From JBDTMC01 sp039934475 (GTDB lineage: Bacteria; Acidobacteriota; Terriglobia; Bryobacterales; Bryobacteraceae), in NCBI GenBank assembly GCA_039934475.1, contig JBDTMC010000030.1, forward strand, positions 1 to 30,021: DNA of 30,021 nucleotides, read 5' to 3'. Shown here piece by piece: positions 23,900 through 30,021 of this stretch. Under the pieces are notes generated by a model. It made no database searches. It saw nothing but the letters and a program-made list of their open reading frames with translations, and was not told where the DNA came from. How positions within the stretch are numbered: the stretch's first letter is position 1; each line of letters opens with the position of its first letter. Made by a program: the position numbers and the translations under genes.

Positions 23900-25045
23900 A
23901 TGCGATTCGATCTCACTCTCGGCTCCCGGCTCAGTGAGTGGGAGGCGCAGCATGATCCACTTGCCCGTGGGTTTGGCGAATTCTTCGCATTGCGCTTCCG
24001 GCAAATCTTTCTGCGTGACCTTCCGCTCACTGTTTCCGCCGCATTGGCTGTTCAGCAGAGATGGAAGCTGACGATTCGAAACGGCGAGTATGAATCCAGC
24101 GCTACCTCCACGTCTACACGCGGCTGGCAATTGCTGCATCGCGAACTGGCAAAACTGGCTTCGGAATCGGGCTGCGCCAGCGTGCCGGAGGAACGGTTGC
24201 TGGATGGCGGCACGACAGTGGAAGCGGCGTTGCTTGCGTTTGTGCTTTCCTTCACCGCAGATTCACCGGAGACTCTGCTGCGCCGTGCTATCGAGATCGA
24301 CCCTGCATTTAACGAAGCCCGCTATGGCCTGGCCAAGAGGCTGGTGACCGATCGGGAAGTGGATGCGGCCATTGCGTTGATGCGGGACGTCACTTTCGCG
24401 GGCGAGGAACGACGACGCGACTTTGCGGGCGAGTTGTGGCGGCGCAATCATCTATGGGAGGCGCGCGAAGTTCTGCGCCGGGCCTGCGCGACGGAGCCGG
24501 AGACGGCAGCGAATTGCCGCATGCTTGCCAGCGTGACGATGTTGCTGGGTGGGCGCGATGAAGCAAGAAGCTTTGCGGCTCGCGCTGTGGCCCTGGATCC
24601 CACCGACCATCGACACTGGCGTCTGTTGGGCGATGTGCAGAGGGCGTTAGGTGAACCCGAAAAGGCGGCGCGGTTCCTGCGCATTGGGCTTGAGTTGAAG
24701 AAGGACGACGCGGGTCTGCTGGAGTCTTTGTCGGGCAGTTTGCTGGAACAAGGCCGTGTGGATGAGTCGGTTCAATGGCTGGAGCAGGCGGTGACGCTGG
24801 AGCCGAAGCCGGAGACGCTGGGCTCACTGGCCTTCGCCCTGGCGCGCAAGGGCGACTGGAACGGGGCGATGGACGCCGTGACACGAGCGATCCAAATCGA
24901 TGGCGGTAATCCGCGGTTCCACATCCTGGCCGGTGACATCATGATGCGGCGCGGCGATGCCGTGGCGGCACAGACGTTCTTCCACACGGCTGAGGCACTG
25001 CAGCCCGATGTGAAGATCCTGTTCGAAGGGGGCAACCTTGTCTGA
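23900..25045 (+). CDS. TPR-repeat protein
   Basis: The 381-residue protein has no signal peptide. From about residue 125 it is built of tetratricopeptide repeats: TLLRRAIEIDPAFNEARYGLA, EARSFAARAVALDPTDHRHWRLLGDVQ, EKAARFLRIGLELKKDDAGLLES, ESVQWLEQAVTLEPKPETLGSLA and AMDAVTRAIQIDGGNPRFHILAGDI. The N-terminal 120 residues are distinct and unassigned. TPR arrays bind partner proteins; none is identified. A GTG 18 nt earlier is possible, but the ATG at 23900 is preferred because a TAGAAT hexamer lies 8 nt before it, consistent with a leaderless message. It overlaps the rhodanese gene by 8 bp. Confidence 0.85.
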   Translation: MRFDLTLGSRLSEWEAQHDPLARGFGEFFALRFRQIFLRDLPLTVSAALAVQQRWKLTIRNGEYESSATSTSTRGWQLLHRELAKLASESGCASVPEERLLDGGTTVEAALLAFVLSFTADSPETLLRRAIEIDPAFNEARYGLAKRLVTDREVDAAIALMRDVTFAGEERRRDFAGELWRRNHLWEAREVLRRACATEPETAANCRMLASVTMLLGGRDEARSFAARAVALDPTDHRHWRLLGDVQRALGEPEKAARFLRIGLELKKDDAGLLESLSGSLLEQGRVDESVQWLEQAVTLEPKPETLGSLAFALARKGDWNGAMDAVTRAIQIDGGNPRFHILAGDIMMRRGDAVAAQTFFHTAEALQPDVKILFEGGNLV

Positions 25046-25379
25046 CGCCGTCGCTATGGAAGTGATGCCGCGCGAGGTGAAGAGGCGGATGGATGCGGGG
25101 GAGAAGCTGCATCTGATCGACGTGCGCGAACCGCAGGAGTATCAGATTGCGCGCATCGAAGGCGCGGAGTTGATTCCGATGAATACAGTGCCCGCGGCGC
25201 TGCAACAGTTGGACGCCAAGGCGGACGAAGGCATTCTCATTGTTTTCTGCCACCACGGTGTGCGGAGTTTAAGCGTCGTTAACTGGCTGCGGCAGCAGGG
25301 CGTGGAAGCTTGCCAAAGCATGGCGGGTGGGATCCACCAGTGGAGTTATGAGATCGACCCTAAGGTTCCGGTGTATTAG
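25038..25379 (+). CDS. Rhodanese-like sulfurtransferase
   Basis: The 113-residue single-domain rhodanese has LIDVREPQEYQIARIEGAELIPM (about 26-48) and the active-site loop VFCHHGVRS with Cys71, which carries persulfide during sulfur transfer. The C-terminus MAGGIHQWSYEIDPKVPVY is typical of the GlpE/YgaP-like group. The start is TTG at 25038, supported by a strong Shine-Dalgarno (GAAGGGGG) 5 nt before it. The gene overlaps the 3' end of the TPR gene by 8 bp, so translation is probably coupled. The physiological sulfur acceptor is unknown. Confidence 0.9.
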   Translation: MSDAVAMEVMPREVKRRMDAGEKLHLIDVREPQEYQIARIEGAELIPMNTVPAALQQLDAKADEGILIVFCHHGVRSLSVVNWLRQQGVEACQSMAGGIHQWSYEIDPKVPVY

Positions 25380-25420
25380 GTAAGTAGGAACTCAAGGTCG
25401 ACCCACAACGTGTTCGTGCC

Positions 25421-26455
25421 CTATGACTGAGGGCTGCGGTGCTTGGCCTGCTCCATCGCGATTTCGTTGACGTGGGCGAGGGTCTTGGCGCCTGAGGCGC
25501 CTTCGATGGCGCGCAGGGCGATCTCCTGGACCTGTCTTTTGGCTTCGTCGAGCTGCTTTTGCAACTCGGAGATTTGCAGGTTCTGCCGCGCCAGTAAATC
25601 TTCCAGGGTTTTGATCCGCAGGTCCGCCATGCGCCGTTCGGATTCGGCGTCCTTCTGTGCCATCTGCATCTGCTGGTCAGCCTGCTGCCGCGCTTCTTTC
25701 GCCGCCTCTATAGCCGCCATTTGTACTTCGCGTTCGAGGCGATTGGGGAATTCGGCGGCTTCCTTGCGGAGGCGCAGAAGATCCGCTTCCTGCTCGCGGA
25801 TTGCGGCTTCGCGTTGCGCCCACTTCTTTTCCAGAGTTTCCTGCTTTTCGAGGTTCTTGTTGTCCTGTTGCCGGATCTCCTCCTCGTACTTGTCCTGGGC
25901 GCGTTTTCGTTCCAGATTGCGCTTGTACTCGAAGTCGTCGTTCTCGCGCTGGCGCTGCTTCTTCAGCGCGTCTTCCTGCTCCTTGCGTTCGCGGTCGGTC
26001 CTGGTGACGGTTTCGTCCCAGGCTGACTGCTGCGCCTTCATCTCGAACTCAAACTGCGCCTTCTGTTTCGCGTACTCCTGGACCAACTGGTCGAGCGCGG
26101 TGGCCGCGACATCGATTTTGTGCAGCCGTTCCAACTCCGTACGTTCCAGTTCCACGGCCGCCCTAAGGGTGGTAAGGCGATTCACCTCGTCCACAAGCTT
26201 TTCGGAAATTCCCGAAAGGGCTCGCGAGACATCGATCCCCAGCCTGGAGATCTGCTCGACGGTTCCCTCCACCGTGGTTCCTTCGGCGGCCTGACGCAAT
26301 TCTCCTTCTTTCCGTCTTGCGACTTCGTCGGCCTTAGGGTCGGCGGACTCGCGCGCGGCGTTCAACTCGTCCTGGATGGCGGAGAGTTCCTGTTGGACTT
26401 CGGCCTTATTGGCGCGTGCGCGCGGTGCAGTTTTCGTTACCGGTGGCTTTGCCAT
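25421..26455 (-). CDS. Long coiled-coil protein
   Basis: From the ATG ending at 26455 the protein has 344 residues. It has a short basic, Ala/Pro-rich N-terminus (AKPPVTKTAPRARANKAE). The remainder is almost entirely heptad-like, charged and Gln-rich from about 20 to 325 (ERKEQEDALKKQRQREND, KRAQDKYEEEIRQQDNKN). A helical rod is expected. There is no signal peptide, membrane span or recognisable enzyme motif. It lies 26 bp after the PPK2 gene on the same strand, so it is probably in one operon with the two PPK2 genes and may scaffold them; that link is inference. A TTG 7 codons upstream is a possible alternative start. Confidence 0.8.
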   Translation of the reverse strand: MAKPPVTKTAPRARANKAEVQQELSAIQDELNAARESADPKADEVARRKEGELRQAAEGTTVEGTVEQISRLGIDVSRALSGISEKLVDEVNRLTTLRAAVELERTELERLHKIDVAATALDQLVQEYAKQKAQFEFEMKAQQSAWDETVTRTDRERKEQEDALKKQRQRENDDFEYKRNLERKRAQDKYEEEIRQQDNKNLEKQETLEKKWAQREAAIREQEADLLRLRKEAAEFPNRLEREVQMAAIEAAKEARQQADQQMQMAQKDAESERRMADLRIKTLEDLLARQNLQISELQKQLDEAKRQVQEIALRAIEGASGAKTLAHVNEIAMEQAKHRSPQS

Positions 26456-26481
26456 AATCGATTCTTTTTCCCTCAACTCCG

Positions 26482-27270
26482 CTATCTTACAGACTGTTTC
26501 GCAGCCCTGCCAGTCTTCGCTTTGGTTTTGGCGCGCTTGTCGCCGATGGGGTCGGCGGGCTTGTAGTTTAATTCCGCGGAAAGGACCTCGACCAGGCGCT
26601 CCAGCACGCGGGTGCGGGCCCAGTTCTTGTCGTTGCCTTCGATCAGCGACCAGGGCGCCGGCCGGGTGCTGGTCTTTACCAGCATCTCCTCCACCGCCTC
26701 TTCGTAGGCATCGGATTTTTCGCGGTTGCGCCAGTCTTCGTCGGTCAGTTTCCAGGCTTTGTAGCCGATGGCTTTGCGTTCCTCAAAGCGGCGCAACTGT
26801 TCGTCGCGTGAGATGTGAACCCAGAACTTGGCAAGGATAGCGCCGGAGTCGCGCAACTGGCGTTCAAATGAGTTGATCTCCTTGAAGGCGCGCTTCCATT
26901 CGGCTTCGGTAGCGAAGCCTTCTACGCGCTCCACCAGAACGCGGCCGTACCAGGAACGGTCGAAGATGGCGATCTGGCCGCGCTCCGGCAGCCGGCGCCA
27001 GAAGCGATAGAGATAGTGACGGGATTTATCTTCGCCCTGCGGCGCGCTGATTGGATAGACTACATAGCCGCGCGGATCCAGCTTCTCTGTGATTCGCTTG
27101 ATGGCTCCGCCCTTGCCTGCGGCGTCCCAACCTTCGAAGACAATCACCACGGGTCGTTTTTGCAAGTAGATCTGATAGCCGAGTTCGCGCAATTGGATCT
27201 GGCGGCGAGTGACTTCGACTACGTAGCTCTCCCGGTCGAGTGTTTTGTTGAGGTCTATGGTCTCAAGCAT
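26482..27270 (-). CDS. PPK2-family polyphosphate kinase (PAP C-domain-like)
   Basis: The 262-residue protein has the PPK2 fold: Walker A VIVFEGWDAAGKGGAIKRI (Lys53), the PRGYVVYPISAP segment, and Walker B/lid FDRSWYGRVLVERVEGF (103-119). Next are INSFERQL, KFWVHISRDEQLRRFEER, LTDEDWRNREKSDAY and APWSLIEGNDK. The text closely resembles the active C-terminal half of two-domain (class II) polyphosphate:AMP phosphotransferases, which make ADP from AMP using polyphosphate. The start at 27270 is fixed by alignment to the paralogue immediately upstream, which also begins ML-x3-L. It overlaps that gene by 8 bp. All key motifs look intact, so it is predicted active. Confidence 0.9.
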   Translation of the reverse strand: MLETIDLNKTLDRESYVVEVTRRQIQLRELGYQIYLQKRPVVIVFEGWDAAGKGGAIKRITEKLDPRGYVVYPISAPQGEDKSRHYLYRFWRRLPERGQIAIFDRSWYGRVLVERVEGFATEAEWKRAFKEINSFERQLRDSGAILAKFWVHISRDEQLRRFEERKAIGYKAWKLTDEDWRNREKSDAYEEAVEEMLVKTSTRPAPWSLIEGNDKNWARTRVLERLVEVLSAELNYKPADPIGDKRAKTKAKTGRAAKQSVR

Positions 27271-28075
27271 CGGTGCGGTCCTCCCTCGAATCGAGAGACT
27301 CCATGGCGGCGCGGAGATCGGCGTCTTTGTCGGTGGCATCGTCTTCGGGAGCGCGTGGCGGAGCTTTGGCGCCAAGCCGGTTCTCCAACGCATTGATGAG
27401 GGTGTCGAAGACTTTGCGGCGCGCATGCCACTTGGATGTGGCTTCGACGATGGTCCAGGGGGCGTAGTCGGTATCGGTGGACTCGAGCATCTCTTCGGCA
27501 GCCACGAAGTAATCGTCGTAGCGTTTGTGCCGCGCCCAATCGGCCTCGGTCACACGCCATGCCTCAAGAGGATCTGCTTCAATCGCCTGGAAGCGTTTGC
27601 GCTGGCTCTTCTTACTGATGTGAAGGAAGAACTTGAGAATGACTGTGCCATCGTCAGCCAGCATGCGCTCGAACTCGACGATGTCGCGATAGGCCTGCCG
27701 CCATTCCTTCGACGGCGTTGCCGCTTCGACACGCTCCTGAAGCACCCGGCGATACCAGCTTTGGTCGAAGATGACCATCTCGCCGCGATTGGGAACCTTG
27801 AGCCAAAACCGCCACAGCCACGGATGCTGCTGTTCGTAGGTGCGCGGCGCCGTGATGGGATAGAGGCGGAAGCCGCGCGGATCCAGCCGTTGGGTAAGCG
27901 CCGCGATGGTGGTTCCCTTCCCTGACGCGTCCCAACCTTCAAACACGATGATGGTGGAGACCTTCTGATCCCAACAAGCCTTTTCTAAATCGTAGAGACG
28001 CTGCTGCAGGATGGGCAGCAGGCGTTTAAATTCCTCCCGCGAGAGTTTCTTCTTCAGGTTGATGTTATCAAGCAT
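27263..28075 (-). CDS. PPK2-family protein, divergent tandem paralogue
   Basis: The 270-residue protein is colinear with the downstream PPK2 without gaps over the N-terminal 120 residues. It has Walker A IIVFEGWDASGKGTTIAAL (Lys53), PRGFRLYPITAP and FDQSWYRRVLQERVEA, where Gln105 replaces the near-invariant Arg of DRSWY. The later DWRNREK motif reads DWARHKRYDDY. It may be a less active or substrate-shifted subunit, like the degenerate N-domain of class II PAP enzymes. GGAG lies 9 nt before the start at 28075, with a TAGAAT further up. The very long open frame upstream is antisense to the ArsC-like gene and is rejected. It has an acidic C-terminal tail. Confidence 0.88.
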   Translation of the reverse strand: MLDNINLKKKLSREEFKRLLPILQQRLYDLEKACWDQKVSTIIVFEGWDASGKGTTIAALTQRLDPRGFRLYPITAPRTYEQQHPWLWRFWLKVPNRGEMVIFDQSWYRRVLQERVEAATPSKEWRQAYRDIVEFERMLADDGTVILKFFLHISKKSQRKRFQAIEADPLEAWRVTEADWARHKRYDDYFVAAEEMLESTDTDYAPWTIVEATSKWHARRKVFDTLINALENRLGAKAPPRAPEDDATDKDADLRAAMESLDSREDRTDA

Positions 28076-28123
28076 GGGCCGCGGCTCCATTCTATCGTCA
28101 CGACGCAATGCTAGGCTTGGCGT

Positions 28124-28462
28124 ATGAAGCTCTATCTGAAACCTACTTGAACCACGTGCCGGAAGGCCAGGAGTTTCCTGCGCGAAAACGGAGTGGAGAC
28201 AGATGAAGTCGATTTGAATCGCGGATTGAGCGAGGCCGAGTTGGAAGATTTGATCGGCGCGCGAGATTACAAAACCTTTCTCAATACGCGGAATGAACTG
28301 TACCGGGAGCGCGCCATGAAAGACAACCCGCCGCCGCGCGGTGAAGCCATCCGGCTGATGGCCGCGCATCCGAACCTCATCAAAAGGCCAATCCTGGTAA
28401 ACGGAACGAAGATGGCGCTGGGGTTTGAGCCGGAGCAATTTGCCGCCGTCGCGGGGAAGTAG
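28124..28462 (+). CDS. ArsC/Spx-like thioredoxin-fold protein with in-frame TGA, candidate selenoprotein
   Basis: Reading from ATG 28124 gives MKLYLKPT, then TGA (28148-28150, codon 9), then TTCRKARSFLRENG and an uninterrupted frame to 28462, 112 codons in all. The family is ArsC/Spx-like: beta-1 strand, CxxC-type site, helix KARSFL, GLSEAELEDLI, LNTRNELYRE and LIKRPILVNG with the conserved Arg88-Pro89. The TGA occupies the first Cys position of CTTC, so the product would be Sec9-x2-Cys12, a redox selenoprotein. A hairpin follows the TGA. Selenocysteine genes are not in the window, so decoding cannot be confirmed; the alternative is a recent nonsense mutation or a truncated protein from GTG 28193. 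It is divergent from the PPK2 operon. Confidence 0.75.
28151..28196 (+). promoter_or_regulatory. SECIS-like hairpin after the in-frame TGA
   Basis: An upper stem CAGGA/TCCTG (28168-28172 with 28176-28180) closes a GTT loop whose first base is G, 22 nt after the TGA. It extends by G66-C83 and C67-G82 past a single bulged C81, then, past larger internal loops, by CCG/CGG (28159-28161 with 28189-28191) and CCAC/GTGG (28152-28155 with 28193-28196). Position, stem size and the G in the loop fit general bacterial SECIS rules. The bulged U of the E. coli fdhF element is not seen. Confidence 0.5.
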
Positions 28463-28511
28463 TCGGGCGGGTCTTCCTTCGCGCGAAGATGAAGAGGAAG
28501 AGGGAGACCTA

Positions 28512-30021
28512 GTGCAGCAGGTAGACGCGAAGACGGAATACGAGCGGCGGCTGAAGGCGCGACGGGCCGCCAGCGGACAGCATGAGCGGCGACACCGGAT
28601 GATGGGCAACCTGAAGGTTCTGACAGCGGTGGCCGCGGGCATCCTGGTGTGGCAACGTGTGGACTGGCTGTGGCTGGCGGCGCTGGCGGCCGTGTTCGTC
28701 GTCCTGTTGATTGTGCATGAGCGGATCCTGCGGGCCTTGGCGACAGCGCGGCGGGCGGAAGCGTTTTACGTCCGCGGGATTGAGAGAATCGACGACCGCT
28801 GGGCAGGCACAGGCGCGGCGGGCGAGCGCTTCGACGATCCGGCCCACCCTTACGCTTCCGACCTTGACTTGTTCGGACGAGGCGGATTGTTTCAATTGCT
28901 CTCTAATGCGCGCACGAGGGCGGGTGAAGACACGCTGGCGACCTGGCTGATGCATCCGGCCGATGCGAGCGAAGTAAGAGCTCGTCAGGCAGCCGTTACC
29001 GAGTTACAAACGGCGATCGATCTACGTGAGGACCTGGCACTGCTGGGCGAGGAGAGCGGCGCTGGCGTGCATGCTGCGGAACTGGCGGTTTGGGCCGCAG
29101 CGCCGCCGATTGTGGCGCCACCTTGGGCGCGCCTGGCCGCGCCTGCCCTGGTGGCACTGCTGGGCGTGACGCTGGTTGGCTGGGAGTGGTTCGGCTGGCC
29201 GCTGTCGCCAGTGTTCGTCGTAATGCTGCTGGAGGCGGCGTTTGCTTATTACGTCCGCGACGCGGTGGATCCGGTGGTGGCAGCAATTGAAACGCCGAGC
29301 CACGACTTGGACCTGCTGGCGCAAGTACTCGTCCGCCTGGAGCGGGAACAATTCACATCGCCTCGTTTAAAGGCATTGCGAGCGGCTCTGGAAACGGAAG
29401 GCCATCCGGCCTCACAGCGCATCGCACGGCTTGACCGCCTGGTGGAGATGCTCGATTCGCGGGATCACCTGTTTATGCGTGTGGCTGGGCCGCTACTGCT
29501 GTGGACGACGCAACTGGCTATGGCGGTGGAAGCATGGCGGGCGCGGTACGGTGCCCAGGTTCCGCGATGGCTTGAGGCGACCGGCTCGGCCGAGGCGTTC
29601 AGTTCGGTGGCTGCCTACAGCTATGAGCACCCGGCGGATCCGTTTCCGGAGATCGCGGACGAGGGACCGTTATTCCATGGCGCGTCATTGGCCCATCCGC
29701 TGCTGCCGGCGTCGCGCGCGGTGCCGAATGACGTGCGGCTCGATCGCGATAACGCACTCCTGCTGGTGAGCGGTTCGAACATGTCGGGCAAAAGCACGTT
29801 GCTGCGCACGGTGGGCATTAACACTGTGCTGGCGCTGGCAGGCGCGCCGGTGCGCGCGGCGCACTTACGTCTGAGTTGCCTCGCGCTGGGATCGTCCATC
29901 CGCGTTCACGATTCGCTGCAAACGGGGACTTCACGCTTCTATGCCGAAGTACTGCGCATCCGGCAGGTGGTGAGCATCGCGGAAGAAGGTCCGATGCTCT
30001 TCCTGCTGGACGAAGTGCTGC
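28512..30021 (+). CDS. Membrane-anchored MutS-like ATPase (3' end beyond window)
   Basis: The frame is open from GTG 28512 to the window edge, 503 codons so far. GGGAG lies 5 nt before the start. There are two membrane hairpins: LTAVAAGILVW with WLWLAALAAVFVVLLIV (about 36-65), and LAAPALVALLGVTLVGWEWF with PVFVVMLLEAAFAYYV (about 213-253). The MutS core-like helical region follows, then the ATPase with Walker A LLVSGSNMSGKSTLLRTVG, the SIRVHDSLQTGTSRFYAEVLRI segment and Walker B MLFLLDEVL at the very end. It lacks the mismatch-recognition domain, as do other MutS-like membrane proteins of Acidobacteria and Bacteroidetes. Its role is unknown and probably not classical mismatch repair. Confidence 0.88.
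   Translation, partial: MQQVDAKTEYERRLKARRAASGQHERRHRMMGNLKVLTAVAAGILVWQRVDWLWLAALAAVFVVLLIVHERILRALATARRAEAFYVRGIERIDDRWAGTGAAGERFDDPAHPYASDLDLFGRGGLFQLLSNARTRAGEDTLATWLMHPADASEVRARQAAVTELQTAIDLREDLALLGEESGAGVHAAELAVWAAAPPIVAPPWARLAAPALVALLGVTLVGWEWFGWPLSPVFVVMLLEAAFAYYVRDAVDPVVAAIETPSHDLDLLAQVLVRLEREQFTSPRLKALRAALETEGHPASQRIARLDRLVEMLDSRDHLFMRVAGPLLLWTTQLAMAVEAWRARYGAQVPRWLEATGSAEAFSSVAAYSYEHPADPFPEIADEGPLFHGASLAHPLLPASRAVPNDVRLDRDNALLLVSGSNMSGKSTLLRTVGINTVLALAGAPVRAAHLRLSCLALGSSIRVHDSLQTGTSRFYAEVLRIRQVVSIAEEGPMLFLLDEVL

Noticed and set aside
28193..28462. Stand-alone 89-residue protein starting at GTG 28193
   Set aside because: It would lack the first strand and redox motif of the fold, although a matching N-terminus lies in frame just upstream across a single TGA.
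28076..28642. N-terminal extension of the upstream PPK2 gene by about 190 codons
   Set aside because: It runs antisense through the ArsC-like gene and the MutS-like start. The paralogue alignment and GGAG place the start at 28075.
1..30021. CRISPR arrays, tRNA or rRNA genes, prophage or intact insertion sequences
   Set aside because: No regularly spaced repeats, T-arm-like cores in tRNA context, or transposase/integrase reading frames were found on inspection.

Overview
The window looks like chromosome of a GC-rich Acidobacteriota bacterium, most likely of the Bryobacterales/Solibacter type. The signs are a VWFA-like secreted protein of the kind frequent in Acidobacteria, a GMC oxidoreductase with a gluconate-2-dehydrogenase subunit-3 partner, a PQQ dehydrogenase with its own c-type cytochrome, a DUF1080 protein, PPK2 kinases and a BrnTA pair. 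The assignment rests on gene content only. Genes are tightly packed with many 4-bp stop/start overlaps. I saw no rRNA, tRNA, CRISPR array or intact transposase.

Layout. 1-2521 (minus strand): GMC oxidoreductase, its small TAT-type partner and a cupin. 2579-4032 (plus): a VOC-like secreted protein translationally coupled to an acyl-ACP-thioesterase-like protein. 4033-6541: a poorly explained spacer, a small membrane protein, an antitoxin-like small ORF beside a dispersed repeat, an O-methyltransferase and a Uma2 nuclease-fold protein. 6567-9929: lipoamide dehydrogenase, lipoate-protein octanoyltransferase (lipB) and a 2-oxoacid dehydrogenase E2, ended by a clear rho-independent terminator. 9979-12833: VWFA-like protein, then metX-metW for methionine synthesis. 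12951-14906: CocE/NonD-type secreted hydrolase. 15079-15724: BrnT/BrnA-like toxin-antitoxin pair flanked by imperfect direct repeats. 15755-18780: TspO and an exported protein, divergent from a histidine kinase/response regulator pair, with a striking 36-bp dyad between them. 18830-23856: dihaem cytochrome c, PQQ dehydrogenase, DUF1080 protein and a TAT-exported toroid-like protein, which together look like a periplasmic carbohydrate or alcohol oxidation locus. 23900-25379: TPR protein and rhodanese. 25421-28075 (minus): two tandem PPK2 proteins and a coiled-coil protein. 28124-28462: an ArsC/Spx-like protein with an in-frame TGA. 28512 to the end: a membrane-anchored MutS-like ATPase cut by the window edge.

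The most interesting signal is at 28124-28462. The reading frame of an ArsC/Spx-family thioredoxin-fold protein is complete only if the TGA at 28148-28150 is read through. That TGA sits exactly where the first cysteine of the family's CxxC motif belongs, and a SECIS-like hairpin with a G-first apical loop follows 22 nt later. This is the pattern of a bacterial selenoprotein, and a conventional gene caller would truncate or miss it. Secondary signals are a roughly 100-bp hairpin-forming repeat found three times, always just 3' of a minus-strand gene; the dyad at the two-component locus; and a polyphosphate:AMP phosphotransferase apparently split into two tandem single-domain genes.
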